From Nesterenkonia natronophila (GTDB taxonomy: Bacteria > Actinomycetota > Actinomycetes > Actinomycetales > Micrococcaceae): 64,000 nt of DNA. Location of the stretch: the NCBI RefSeq assembly GCF_003595215.1, contig NZ_QYZP01000001.1, positions 806,001 to 870,000 on the forward strand, written 5' to 3'. Position numbers and translations under genes: made by a program. Shown here piece by piece: positions 37,191 through 45,472 of this stretch; position 1 is the stretch's first letter, and each line of letters begins with the position of its first letter. Under the pieces are notes generated by a model. The model did not search any database, was not told the DNA's origin, and saw only the letters and a list, made by a program, of their open reading frames with translations.

Positions 37191-39377
37191 GTGAGTATTC
37201 TTAAGAATGCTAACGAATACTTCCGAAACGCGGAGTACAAGAAAGCCGCTAATCTATATGAACAGGTCGGTCGCGTTTATCCGGAGCTGAGTTACACACT
37301 CGCGATGAACCTGCATCTGGCACTGCAACGGGCGAAACCAGGTAGGACTGGCCAGGCACCCGGTGACAAATACAAGTTGTTGAATGAGCGCTTCACCGTA
37401 GACGTTGTAATTCCCGTCTATAACGCGTTGGATGACGTTAGGCACTGCCTCTCGGCCTTGGCTACCGAGGACGATGGGTTCGACGTTCGTGTTTTCGTGG
37501 TTGATGACGGGTCCCGAGAGGACACCGCGGCGTGGCTAAGGGATTTCTGTGAGGCAAACAGCTCTCGATTCCATCTCTTCGTGAATAAGTTGAATCTCGG
37601 TTATACCGTCACCGTGAACCGAGGCCTACGATTATCTACCGCAGACTTTGTCGTAACGTTGAATAGCGATACTCGAGTAACTTCCGGCTGGCTTACGGCC
37701 CTCGTTCGGTGCATGGTTTCGGATGATTCGATCGGTATTGCAGGGCCGCTCTCCAACGCGGCAAGTTGGCAAAATGTGCCGGAACTTTACGAGGACACGA
37801 GCTTTGCGATCAATACGCTACCGACTGGCTTTACGCCCAACGATATGGCGCAGTGCGTGCGAATGGCCAGTCACCGAGTCTATCCGCGAGTGCCATTTGT
37901 CAATGGTTTCTGTTTCATGATTGCGCGGGATGTCTTTGAGGAGGTGGGCTTCCTCGACGAAGAGACATTCCCAACGGGATACGGAGAGGAGAACGATTTC
38001 TGTCTACGAGCGGCAGAGGCAGGGTTTACGATGGCGATAGCTGATGATGCGTACGTATTCCACGCTAAGTCAAAGAGCTTCGGACATGAAAAGAGAAAGG
38101 AACTCGCGAAACGGGGCGGGGCCGCGCTCAAGGCTAAACATGGTGCGGAGATGGTCAACACCAAAGCTGGTTTCATCAGAGAGATGGAGGAGCTTCGCTC
38201 CGTCCGCGCCCGAGTGAAGTCTCAGATGACGACACTAGTCAAACGATCGATCCGGGCTACTCCTTCTCGACCATTGAAGGTCCTTTTCTGCTTACCGGTC
38301 TCAGGGGGTGGCGGAGGAGTCCATTCTATCGTCCAGGAGACGCAAGGTCTGAGGAAACTGGGCGTCGACGCGACCGTCGGAGTTCCTGCCAAGCACCGAG
38401 ATAAGTTCTTGCACGCATACCGTGATATTCGGGATGCGGAAGATTTGTTTCTCGGGGTTCGCGCTAAAGATTGGAGTAGAGTTGCAGCGAATTACGACGT
38501 GATGGTCGGGACCATCTTCACTTCCATGCCATTGGTGCGTGAAGCTGTGGATGCTTACCCCCATGTCATTCCGGCGTATTACGTACAGGACTACGAGCCC
38601 TTCTTCTATGAACCGGGTTCGGCGAAATGGGCCGAGGCTCGACAGTCATATGAGTTGATTCCAGAAGCGGTCCTTTTCGCCAAGACGCACTGGATCCGTC
38701 ATAAGGTGCTCGAGGAGCACGGCGTGTACGTGCACAAAGTCTCGCCGAGCATCGATCACAAAACTTATACGCCGGTGTCGAGTCAGACTCTTCAACCCGC
38801 ACAGCGGCGGAAATTCGTCGTATCGGCGATGATTCGCCCGAAGACGCCACGCCGAGGCGCGTACCGCACAATGGGGATCTTAGCTCAACTGGAGGCACAG
38901 TTCGCGGACCGCCTGCGGATTGAGGTCTTCGGCACCCCTCCGGAGGATAACTTCTTTGCAGAAGTGAAAGACGGTCCAAGTAGCTACGTGGCACACGGCT
39001 TGCTTACTCGTCCAGAGGTTGCCCAGGTTCTACAGAAGTCCGATCTATTCATTGATCTTTCGGACTATCAGGCCTTCGGACGAACAGCATTGGAGGCCAT
39101 GGCTACAGGCGCTGCGGCCGTCGTCCCGCAATGGGGTGGGGGAGCCGAATACTCCTGGTCGAGCGCGTGCCTCAAGGTTGATCCCTTCGATCCAGACACT
39201 GGTCGCCAAGTCTCTGATTTTGTAGAGAAGCTCGCCGCAGCGCGCTGTGGCTCTGTGAAGAAAGAAGCGACCCGAGTGGCCCAGCTCTTTACGGTAGAAC
39301 GCGCCGTGCTTAGCGAGAAGAATGTCTTTACTCACGCATTCGCAAAGGGTTGGAACGGGCTGATCGACGCCGCCTAG
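37191..39377 (+). CDS. Two-domain glycosyltransferase (GT2 then GT4-like) with TPR-like N-terminus
   Basis: 728 residues from GTG 37191 with GGGAGG upstream. The first ~50 residues are a TPR-like unit (NANEYFRNAEYKKAANLYEQ). GT2 domain about 70-330: VDVVIPVYNALDDVRHCLSA, VFVVDDGSRED, NKLNLGYTVTVNRGL, a metal motif NSDTRVT and the C-terminal ETFPTGYGEENDFCLRAAEA. GT4-like domain about 360-728: VLFCLPVSGGGGGVHSIVQE, YYVQDYEPFFYEPGS and YQAFGRTALEAMATGAAAVV, where the first Glu of EX7E is Gln. The GT2 part belongs with rhamnosyl/hexosyl transferases of O-antigen and teichoic loci. The enzyme should add two residues to the repeat unit at the cytoplasmic membrane face. Confidence 0.9.
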   Translation: MSILKNANEYFRNAEYKKAANLYEQVGRVYPELSYTLAMNLHLALQRAKPGRTGQAPGDKYKLLNERFTVDVVIPVYNALDDVRHCLSALATEDDGFDVRVFVVDDGSREDTAAWLRDFCEANSSRFHLFVNKLNLGYTVTVNRGLRLSTADFVVTLNSDTRVTSGWLTALVRCMVSDDSIGIAGPLSNAASWQNVPELYEDTSFAINTLPTGFTPNDMAQCVRMASHRVYPRVPFVNGFCFMIARDVFEEVGFLDEETFPTGYGEENDFCLRAAEAGFTMAIADDAYVFHAKSKSFGHEKRKELAKRGGAALKAKHGAEMVNTKAGFIREMEELRSVRARVKSQMTTLVKRSIRATPSRPLKVLFCLPVSGGGGGVHSIVQETQGLRKLGVDATVGVPAKHRDKFLHAYRDIRDAEDLFLGVRAKDWSRVAANYDVMVGTIFTSMPLVREAVDAYPHVIPAYYVQDYEPFFYEPGSAKWAEARQSYELIPEAVLFAKTHWIRHKVLEEHGVYVHKVSPSIDHKTYTPVSSQTLQPAQRRKFVVSAMIRPKTPRRGAYRTMGILAQLEAQFADRLRIEVFGTPPEDNFFAEVKDGPSSYVAHGLLTRPEVAQVLQKSDLFIDLSDYQAFGRTALEAMATGAAAVVPQWGGGAEYSWSSACLKVDPFDPDTGRQVSDFVEKLAAARCGSVKKEATRVAQLFTVERAVLSEKNVFTHAFAKGWNGLIDAA

Positions 39378-39968
39378 CTGAGTTCTTGCCGAAGGGCCAG
39401 TGTGGACGCAGATACTCCGGTAGCCAGAAAAAGCACCTTCGGAACGCAATTTGGCTGGGTTCCCAACGACGGTAAGCAACAATAGCGGGGTAGTCCCACG
39501 TCCCAGAACACCTGCATTAACTCAGGTGTGTGCCCATTGAGAAGAGCGACTGCATTCCCAGGCCAAGATCGTAGATGTCCTCGCCGCCTTCACGCAGGCA
39601 GGCCAAACCTGCCTCGTGATGCGTCTTCAGAGGGCAGCCGGTGAGCAATGAGGTTATGCGTGTCGGAATCCCATAGGCGCCGGTCTCGTGATCAGACCTG
39701 TACCGGACCGGACATCAGCACCATCTTGATCTGCTGAGTAATTGCTGACCTCAGGATGAAGTTGCAGTGCCTCCTGTGGTGAAGTGCTCATAGCTACCAG
39801 TTCGTGCTCTTGCTGCCCTGCGGCAAGGCGTTGCCTTGGCCGGGAGACCTTATGGGCGGAGAAGCATGAGATCGAAGGCGATTGAAGCGCAGGTCAGGTT
39901 TTTCGACGTAGTAAGCTGTAACAGGGCTATTAGAGTTTCTTGCCAAATAAGTAGAAAAGAGATCTTCA
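39378..39968. other. Gene-poor 590-base stretch containing a broken frame
   Basis: No intact gene is visible on either strand. The middle part (39517-39791, minus strand) holds two overlapping frames that look like remains of one gene, listed separately. The last ~70 bases before 39969 become AT-rich and probably form the promoter for the kinase-like gene. Confidence 0.5.
39517..39791 (-). pseudogene. Possible 3' remnant of a broken gene, family unknown
   Basis: Two minus-strand frames overlap here. One begins at ATG 39791 and stops at 39654; the other is open from 39714 to a TAA at 39517. The second encodes a natural-looking protein end (GAYGIPTRITSLLTG, THHEAGLACLREGGEDIYDL, GLGMQSLFSMGTHLS) with composition typical of real protein. 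A single frameshift in the 39654-39714 overlap would join them into a ~90-residue product. I do not recognise the family. No such length fits an intact glycan enzyme, so decay or partial transfer is likely. Chance open frame remains possible. Confidence 0.3.
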
Positions 39969-41330
39969 ATGAACCTGATAGGTTTCACTGAGACGCATCG
40001 AGAGGCGCTGCGCACCATTGATTTTGCACACGATATAAAGTTCCGGTGTTGGTTATTCTTAGAAAGATATCCTGATCAGTGGTGTACTATATTTTCAGTA
40101 AAGCTATCCGAAGTATTATGTTCCGTAGAAGCGCGTTTTAGGGGAAGACATCTACAGATATATCACGGCGATGGATCAAAAGTTGGATTGCTTTTTTCGG
40201 AGACTTTGAGTGAGGATATATGGCCTTTAGGTCGATGGTTTTCACTCGCCTTCGAACGGTCCGTTAAGGAAACACACACGTCGCTCTCCTTGCAGGTATC
40301 TGGTGTGCAACGCTCAACGACAGTAAACACTAGCGATGGGACGCGACATCCTTACAAATTTACAGGAAAACAACAGCCAGCAATTACTCTTCTTGGTGAC
40401 GATTCCTATAACGCAATGATGTCCTTTTACCATATAGAAGGACGGGCCCAACGTTACCTGGCCTTTCGAAGCGGCCGCATAGTATCAAATATCGCGGATC
40501 AGCAGGCCCTTGGCTACCAGAGAAGAGAGCTGACCGTCGGCACAGCAAACTATGGAATGCATGTTCACACTTTAGCGTCCGATTTGAATGAACATAATTT
40601 TAAATTGGTGGAGAAAAAAACAAAACATAACGCTGAAAAAAAATTTGTATCATGTTTACGAAAATTACAAAATGATGACTATAATTTACGTCGTATATTT
40701 CCGCGGGTGTACTGGCACGATGAAGTCGATCGCATGATGACCTACCTCATGGAGTACGTACCAAACGTCGGTGAGAAGCTCGATTCTGTGGACCAATTAA
40801 GAGCCCTACGTGCGGCAGCGGTGGCTCTTCGGCAGTTGGATGAGGCAGATAGACAATACGCAATAAGTGCCAAGTTGCCAGATACTTTAAGAAAAGGACA
40901 AACGTCGCTAGAGCTAGCTTTAGAAGATGACTCCCTCAATGAGCACTGGCCTAAGCTATCGAGAATCGTCAAATTGAGAGCAGAAATAGTAGACGCAGGA
41001 ACTGTTTTAGCGCACAACGATGTTTGGTGGTCAAACGTAAGTTTTCATAAAAATACGTCGAATTTTAAGCTTATTGACTTCGGCTTAATTGGCAAAAATT
41101 ATTACGGCGCTGATATGCATCACGTGTTCGTACGCTATTCTAGTGATACTGATTTAGTTAAGGAATATTTAAGTGTATACGCAGAGGTTTTTAACGTCAG
41201 TTTAGAATTGGTTAGAAAAGGTGCTTTGACTTACGCCGTAGAACGTGAACTAGCCCGTTATAGATCGCCGGGACGTCCAGATAAGTCCGTCTCGCTTTTC
41301 AACTTACGACGACTTTTGAGCTATTTATAA
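39969..41330 (+). CDS. Phosphotransferase (APH/choline-kinase fold) with beta-rich N-terminal domain
   Basis: 453 residues. The C-terminal ~250 residues have the kinase-like core of the APH family: a hinge-like MTYLMEYVPNVGEKLD, the catalytic loop LAHNDVWWSNVSFH (His-Asn-Asp with downstream Asn) and the metal-binding Asp in FKLIDFGLIG. Ahead of it, ~190 residues are beta-rich and resemble a carbohydrate-binding or concanavalin-like sandwich (FRCWLFLERYPDQWCTIFSV, RFRGRHLQIYHGDGSKVGLL). A Lys for ATP may be in HNFKLVEKKTKH. Family members phosphorylate small molecules such as choline, ethanolamine, sugars or aminoglycosides; in a wall-polymer locus, decoration with phospho-groups or choline-like substituents is plausible. 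The gene is strikingly AT-rich (many AAA, ATA, TTA codons), unlike flanking genes, so it is probably acquired. Confidence 0.8.
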   Translation: MNLIGFTETHREALRTIDFAHDIKFRCWLFLERYPDQWCTIFSVKLSEVLCSVEARFRGRHLQIYHGDGSKVGLLFSETLSEDIWPLGRWFSLAFERSVKETHTSLSLQVSGVQRSTTVNTSDGTRHPYKFTGKQQPAITLLGDDSYNAMMSFYHIEGRAQRYLAFRSGRIVSNIADQQALGYQRRELTVGTANYGMHVHTLASDLNEHNFKLVEKKTKHNAEKKFVSCLRKLQNDDYNLRRIFPRVYWHDEVDRMMTYLMEYVPNVGEKLDSVDQLRALRAAAVALRQLDEADRQYAISAKLPDTLRKGQTSLELALEDDSLNEHWPKLSRIVKLRAEIVDAGTVLAHNDVWWSNVSFHKNTSNFKLIDFGLIGKNYYGADMHHVFVRYSSDTDLVKEYLSVYAEVFNVSLELVRKGALTYAVERELARYRSPGRPDKSVSLFNLRRLLSYL

Positions 41331-42701
41331 TAAATACTAATTAGAATAATAAATTCCTAAAAATTTTTTAGTATATCTTCGGTTTACGTGATACTGAGTA
41401 ATCGCGACTCTGCCGCTCTGCATGGCCTCGGCGTCGGGCGTAAATGTAGATGGCGCTTTTTGGGGCCAAAGTGTGATCGACGTATGCTCACCGAATAAGC
41501 ATCCCGCAGTGGCAAGACGCAGGGATTTGTTGACTTTGCGGGATGCTGTCTGATGTTCGTCAGATGCGCCGGGATAGCTTTTCGGTCCACTGACCGGCCA
41601 TCCGGCTCAGCGTTGACTGACAAGCCATGTGACTCGCCATCCGGCCGGTAATGGCGTACGACACAATGAGTCACCGTGTCTGCGCAGGCGACCCGCTCGA
41701 TGGGGCCCGCCGGGCACCGCAGCTTCAATGCACGCCTATTTAGGATTAGCCAAGAAATTCGTCTTGGCGGCGTCCTCCGTTGAGAAGGTTTCTGGGACGT
41801 GGACCGCTAGATTTACGAACTCAATCATTCACTATGTACGTCAATCAAAATGTATGAAGATATCTTGCCAGATCCGCTTACCAAAGAGCTGCAGGACCAT
41901 TTTACGGTGCCTTATGTGATACTCAGCCGAGCCGGCCGACTGGCATGCGGGCGAGCGAAAGGTGAATTTCGTGTTGAGCTCGGGCTTGGTTTTCATTGGG
42001 AAGGAGCGCTTTATTATTAATATTCAATTTATACAGAAAAATTTATGGGTCCATCTGTCATACGCTTGAAGATTTGATTGTCTATAGGATAATTTAACTC
42101 GTTTGGAAGATGTGTACCCCGATAAGTGCTCTGTTATGAGAACGAATTATGTTGTCGTGGGGAAGTCGAAGGTCCGGGGGTGGTGAGCGCGCTGGAGTGG
42201 CGTTCTGACTTGCCCACCACGGGGGTGACGAATAGCGCGGAGTCCTGATGTTAGCAGGCCACGAGCTTCTCCTCCTGTCATGTCTTCGAATGTGGTAACC
42301 ACTGCCGGCACGTCGCTGGCGGCGGTAGTAATCCGTCCGGAGAGTCTATGGGCGGGGCATGCTCGGCATCCACGTTAACAACAAGCCCTTATGCTGGTCC
42401 GTCGTGCCGGATCCATGCTCCGCCGCGACCAGGCCCCGGATGAGAAGACCCCCCCGGATCATGAAGCGACTGGGGGACAACGATCATGCCCAGAGACTGT
42501 AGCGGCCAACACCACCTATCCTGCCGGAGAAACAGTGCCTCTTGGAAGCTAACGGGCGGGTAAGAGTTAGGTGCAGAGACATCCTTCCAGGCCGCACACA
42601 GTTAGGTGGGTCAAGGCGTCACCTATATAGTGCGGCAGGCTCCTAAGCTTTCAGCAGATCGGCGCGTCGCTCCCTCTATGCGGGGCATGAAGTCACACTA
42701 G
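41331..42701. other. 1.37-kb stretch without a convincing gene, mixed AT-rich and GC-rich remnants
   Basis: Frames at 41384-41728 (minus) and 41629-41919 (plus) are short, overlap each other, lack ribosome-binding sites and resemble no family I know. 41331-41400 and 41960-42150 are AT-rich like the kinase gene before it; 42170-42690 returns to high GC. In the latter, a minus-strand frame near 42150-42380 reads smoothly (for example VVTTFEDMTGGEARGLLTSG) but has no start, so it could be a fragment. An 11-bp inverted repeat is listed separately. The pattern suggests a junction of acquired DNA and decayed genes. No transposase could be identified. Confidence 0.5.
41498..41547. repeat. Perfect 11-bp inverted repeat
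   Basis: AGCATCCCGCA at 41498-41508 is matched by TGCGGGATGCT at 41537-41547, with 28 bases between. It lies in gene-free DNA. It could be a terminator-like hairpin, a small dispersed hairpin element or the end of a decayed mobile element; no other copy was noticed in the window. Confidence 0.55.
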
Positions 42702-44186
42702 GTGGTCAGACACTTCTGGCAGGAGGTGGATGAGTGGTTGGCCTTGTGTGCTTCTGGGTCGATTGCGTATGAGACCATCGATCTTATGGGTATGCAGGCT
42801 TCTTCGCTGAGCTCGGCGAATATGGCGCTGAGAGATAGTCGGCTGGAAGACGCCGTGCATTTCTACGCCACGGCCCTTCAGGAAACTCCGGAGCTGGCGA
42901 AACACATCGACTTCAATATCCATTGGCTCAGTCGGACTCTCCAAGGCGATGAGGAAAACACCGTTCTCGCAGCATCGACCCTTCACCCGCCCACTGGCAA
43001 AGAACTGCCATCTGGTGAGGTTCTCGTCATCGTGCTCTCGCATACTCTTGCCCGAGGGGGGGAAACCGGCCGACTCCTCTCGCGACGGGCGAACCACCGC
43101 GTAGGCGTCCTCGCGCTCCTCGAAGGTGGAGAATCGACTATCGAGGCGCTCATCAGAATCCTCCGAACAGCCGAAGCCAAGTACGCCCTTGTCGTTGCCG
43201 ATGAGACTTTTCCCGCCAGGGACTGGCTCCGTCAAGCCCACCATGCGTTGACAAGCCACCACGCAGAAGTCGCCTTGGGCAACACGGGTGTACCCACGTC
43301 TGTACCCGAGTGGATGAACGCTTTGGCGCCGCCGAAGCTCCTCGCGCAGGCCCTCCGAAACCGAAGCATCGGTGAAGCAGAGAAGGTCGAGGTACCAAAT
43401 TTCTTGCTAGCATACACCGGCGAAGGCGACGGTGGAGCGTCCGCGAGCGCCGATATACGGAGCAATATCCAAGTGGTGGAAGTCTCTCCCAGCGAGGAGC
43501 ACCAAGAGATCACTCACGTATCGGAAGATGTGTGTGTCATTATGCCTAGCGTCGACGTGGACCGGGCCCGCCACACTGCTCAGTTGCTTCATGATCGTGC
43601 CGGAATGGCATCCAGCATCGTCATTGCTTGCGACGTTGAGCGACAAGGGTTCATCCCCACACTCAACCAGGTCGCCCGCAGCAACGCCGCATCATGGGTC
43701 GTCTATCTCGCTGAGGACGCCCTCCCAGGGGAAGCGTGGTTGCGAAAGGCCCATGAGAAACTGGTCTCAAACGAAAAGAGTCTGCTTGCATTCAACTGTG
43801 GCAAATGGCACGGGCGGGTCGCTGCCTTCGGGATGGTCAAAAGGTCATGGGCCTATGGTCTCTATGGGAACCAGATTTTATATGAAGGCTACCAATCACA
43901 CCGTGCTGACAACGAACTAACGGTCCTCGCTAGAGCCCAGAATGAATTTCTGTACGCGCCGGACTGTGTGCTTGTGGAGTATGACCCGCGGAAAGACTTT
44001 CGTTCATCCGAGCGCGTCGCCAGCAATTTTCGGCGAGCAGACGCACGTCTGTTTCGGGAGAGATTCCAGGAGAACTTCGGTGGCCTCGTCACGTCTGAAC
44101 AGCTAGAGCCGCTTGAGGAAGAATATCTTAAGGTAAGAGCGCACTATGCCAAGCAGGGCCCAGTGATGGGAGGCTCGCAAGTCTAG
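42702..44186 (+). CDS. Glycosyltransferase-like protein with TPR-like N-terminus, unknown specificity
   Basis: Up to 494 residues; the start is unclear. GTG 42702 opens the frame, TTG 42738 lies 11 bases after a strong AGGAGG (42721-42726), and ATG 42786 begins just before a TPR-like unit (SSANMALRDSRLEDAVHFYA) like that of the gene at 37191. Two similar alpha/beta halves follow: VLVIVLSHTLARGGETGRLL to YALVVADETFPARDWLRQAH, then VCVIMPSVDVDRARHTAQLL to WVVYLAEDALPGEAWLRKAH. This internal duplication looks like two GT-A-type nucleotide-binding halves, but no DxD motif is clear in either. The C-terminal part (YEGYQSHRADNELTVLARAQ) resembles the end of GT2 enzymes. I call it glycosyltransferase-like with caution. 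Confidence 0.7.
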   Translation: MVRHFWQEVDEWLALCASGSIAYETIDLMGMQASSLSSANMALRDSRLEDAVHFYATALQETPELAKHIDFNIHWLSRTLQGDEENTVLAASTLHPPTGKELPSGEVLVIVLSHTLARGGETGRLLSRRANHRVGVLALLEGGESTIEALIRILRTAEAKYALVVADETFPARDWLRQAHHALTSHHAEVALGNTGVPTSVPEWMNALAPPKLLAQALRNRSIGEAEKVEVPNFLLAYTGEGDGGASASADIRSNIQVVEVSPSEEHQEITHVSEDVCVIMPSVDVDRARHTAQLLHDRAGMASSIVIACDVERQGFIPTLNQVARSNAASWVVYLAEDALPGEAWLRKAHEKLVSNEKSLLAFNCGKWHGRVAAFGMVKRSWAYGLYGNQILYEGYQSHRADNELTVLARAQNEFLYAPDCVLVEYDPRKDFRSSERVASNFRRADARLFRERFQENFGGLVTSEQLEPLEEEYLKVRAHYAKQGPVMGGSQV

Positions 44187-44357
44187 GACCTCCCTTCAAG
44201 CCTATGTAGATCTGGCAGCGAGCCGTGGCAATCTGCCTGAAGCCCCCCGCCTCTGTATCAATACCGGCGCGGAACCCCACCCCCTCACAGCTTCCGCTGG
44301 AGGGGGCCGGCCTCAAGAAAAGCGAGTTGGACCGCAACTAGTTCAAAGCATGGTCAT

Positions 44358-45422
44358 CTAGTTGATGTGTGCCCTGCGAATAATTTCATCCACAATCGCT
44401 TCGCACAGGCCCCGGCTGTGACCAAATACTGGAAGGTCATGGACGAGCGGATTCGGACTGGAATTAACTTCGATCACTGTGGCTCCAACCGCGGATGTCA
44501 CATTGGGCATCAGAAAGTCAACGCCAGCGTATCCGAGCCCAGGGATGGCCTCTGCGACAGTCTCAGCCAAACGAAGCACCTCTGAGGGAACTGTGTCAGT
44601 GATGTCAACATGTACCCCACCCCGTGAAAGGTTCGCCGTTCCATTCAGAAATTGAACACGCTGTGCCGCGATAACAGTCCGTTGGTCAACTCCAGCCCTG
44701 CTGAGGTAATCCCCGTCAGGGACGAACTGGAGATGACTAAGGTACGAGTGCTGCGACCGTGCTGCTATCAGGCGCGAACTAAGCTGGTTCAGGGTAGACA
44801 CTCCGTCCCCCACAACAAAGGGGGGAATTCTTGCTGCCGCCGCCAACGCACGTCCGCTAACGACAGCTATACGTACATCGACCCCAGCAACCTCATCTTC
44901 GATTAGTATCCGACCCGCTCGGGAGGTCCTCTGAGCCCTCGTCCATGCGGCTTCAAGTGCCCCCGGACTTCGAATCCCAGTAGTTACCCCTTCCCCCTGG
45001 CTGCCGTCGAGGGGTTTCACAACAACGGGGTCTCCGCCACGGCTCTCAGCATATTCCATGGCTCCTTGTACGTTGCTTCGCTCCAATAACCGGAATTCCG
45101 GTGTCGGGATTCCGGCGCGGTGAAATAGCTCCTTAGTGAGGCTCTTGGACGCGCAGATTTGGCCAGCCGTAACACTGGATATGGAGGGGCGAAGCCCGGT
45201 CAATCCACCGATGCAAGTTGTTCCGTCAAAGAACAAAGAAACTCGCCGTTCAGAAACGACTTCTAGACCTCGCGACCTGGCAACTCGGCGAAGGCGACGA
45301 CCCGCGGATTCGTACGTTTCTGAGTCCGTAAGGTCAGTCCATCGCGAAGCTAGATGTTTTTCTACAAAGCGAACGTTAGTGGTTGTCAGGTTCGAGTCCG
45401 GCGACAACGGCGCAAGTTCCAT
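44358..45422 (-). CDS. ATP-grasp amide ligase, cyanophycin-synthetase/glutathione-synthetase-like
   Basis: 354 residues from ATG 45422, chosen for GAGGAGA just upstream; longer in-frame starts (45443, 45473) have none. The ATP-grasp core is intact: ATP-binding Lys in PVVVKPLDGSQGEGVTTGI, IEDEVAGVDVRIAVV, the ARIPPFVVGDGVSTLNQL block typical of cyanophycin synthetase relatives, and the metal ligands in GVDFLMPN and VIEVNSSPNP. Such enzymes join an amino group to a carboxyl through an acyl-phosphate. It lies 50 bases after the asparagine-synthetase-like gene, in the same direction, and has an inactive-looking paralogue at 51427. Adding an amino acid to a uronic or nonulosonic acid of the polymer is the role I infer. 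Confidence 0.85.
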   Translation of the reverse strand: MELAPLSPDSNLTTTNVRFVEKHLASRWTDLTDSETYESAGRRLRRVARSRGLEVVSERRVSLFFDGTTCIGGLTGLRPSISSVTAGQICASKSLTKELFHRAGIPTPEFRLLERSNVQGAMEYAESRGGDPVVVKPLDGSQGEGVTTGIRSPGALEAAWTRAQRTSRAGRILIEDEVAGVDVRIAVVSGRALAAAARIPPFVVGDGVSTLNQLSSRLIAARSQHSYLSHLQFVPDGDYLSRAGVDQRTVIAAQRVQFLNGTANLSRGGVHVDITDTVPSEVLRLAETVAEAIPGLGYAGVDFLMPNVTSAVGATVIEVNSSPNPLVHDLPVFGHSRGLCEAIVDEIIRRAHIN

Positions 45423-45472
45423 ACGTCTCCTCGTGGTTTGCATTTTATTGCGACTTAGAGGTTCCACAGGCA

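Noticed and set aside
41384-41728. 114-codon minus-strand frame in the gene-free interval, considered as a transposase fragment
   Set aside because: No catalytic or helix-turn-helix motif could be recognised, so a transposase call is unsupported.
41629-41919. 96-codon plus-strand frame overlapping the previous one
   Set aside because: Overlaps another weak frame on the opposite strand, no start signal and no similarity.
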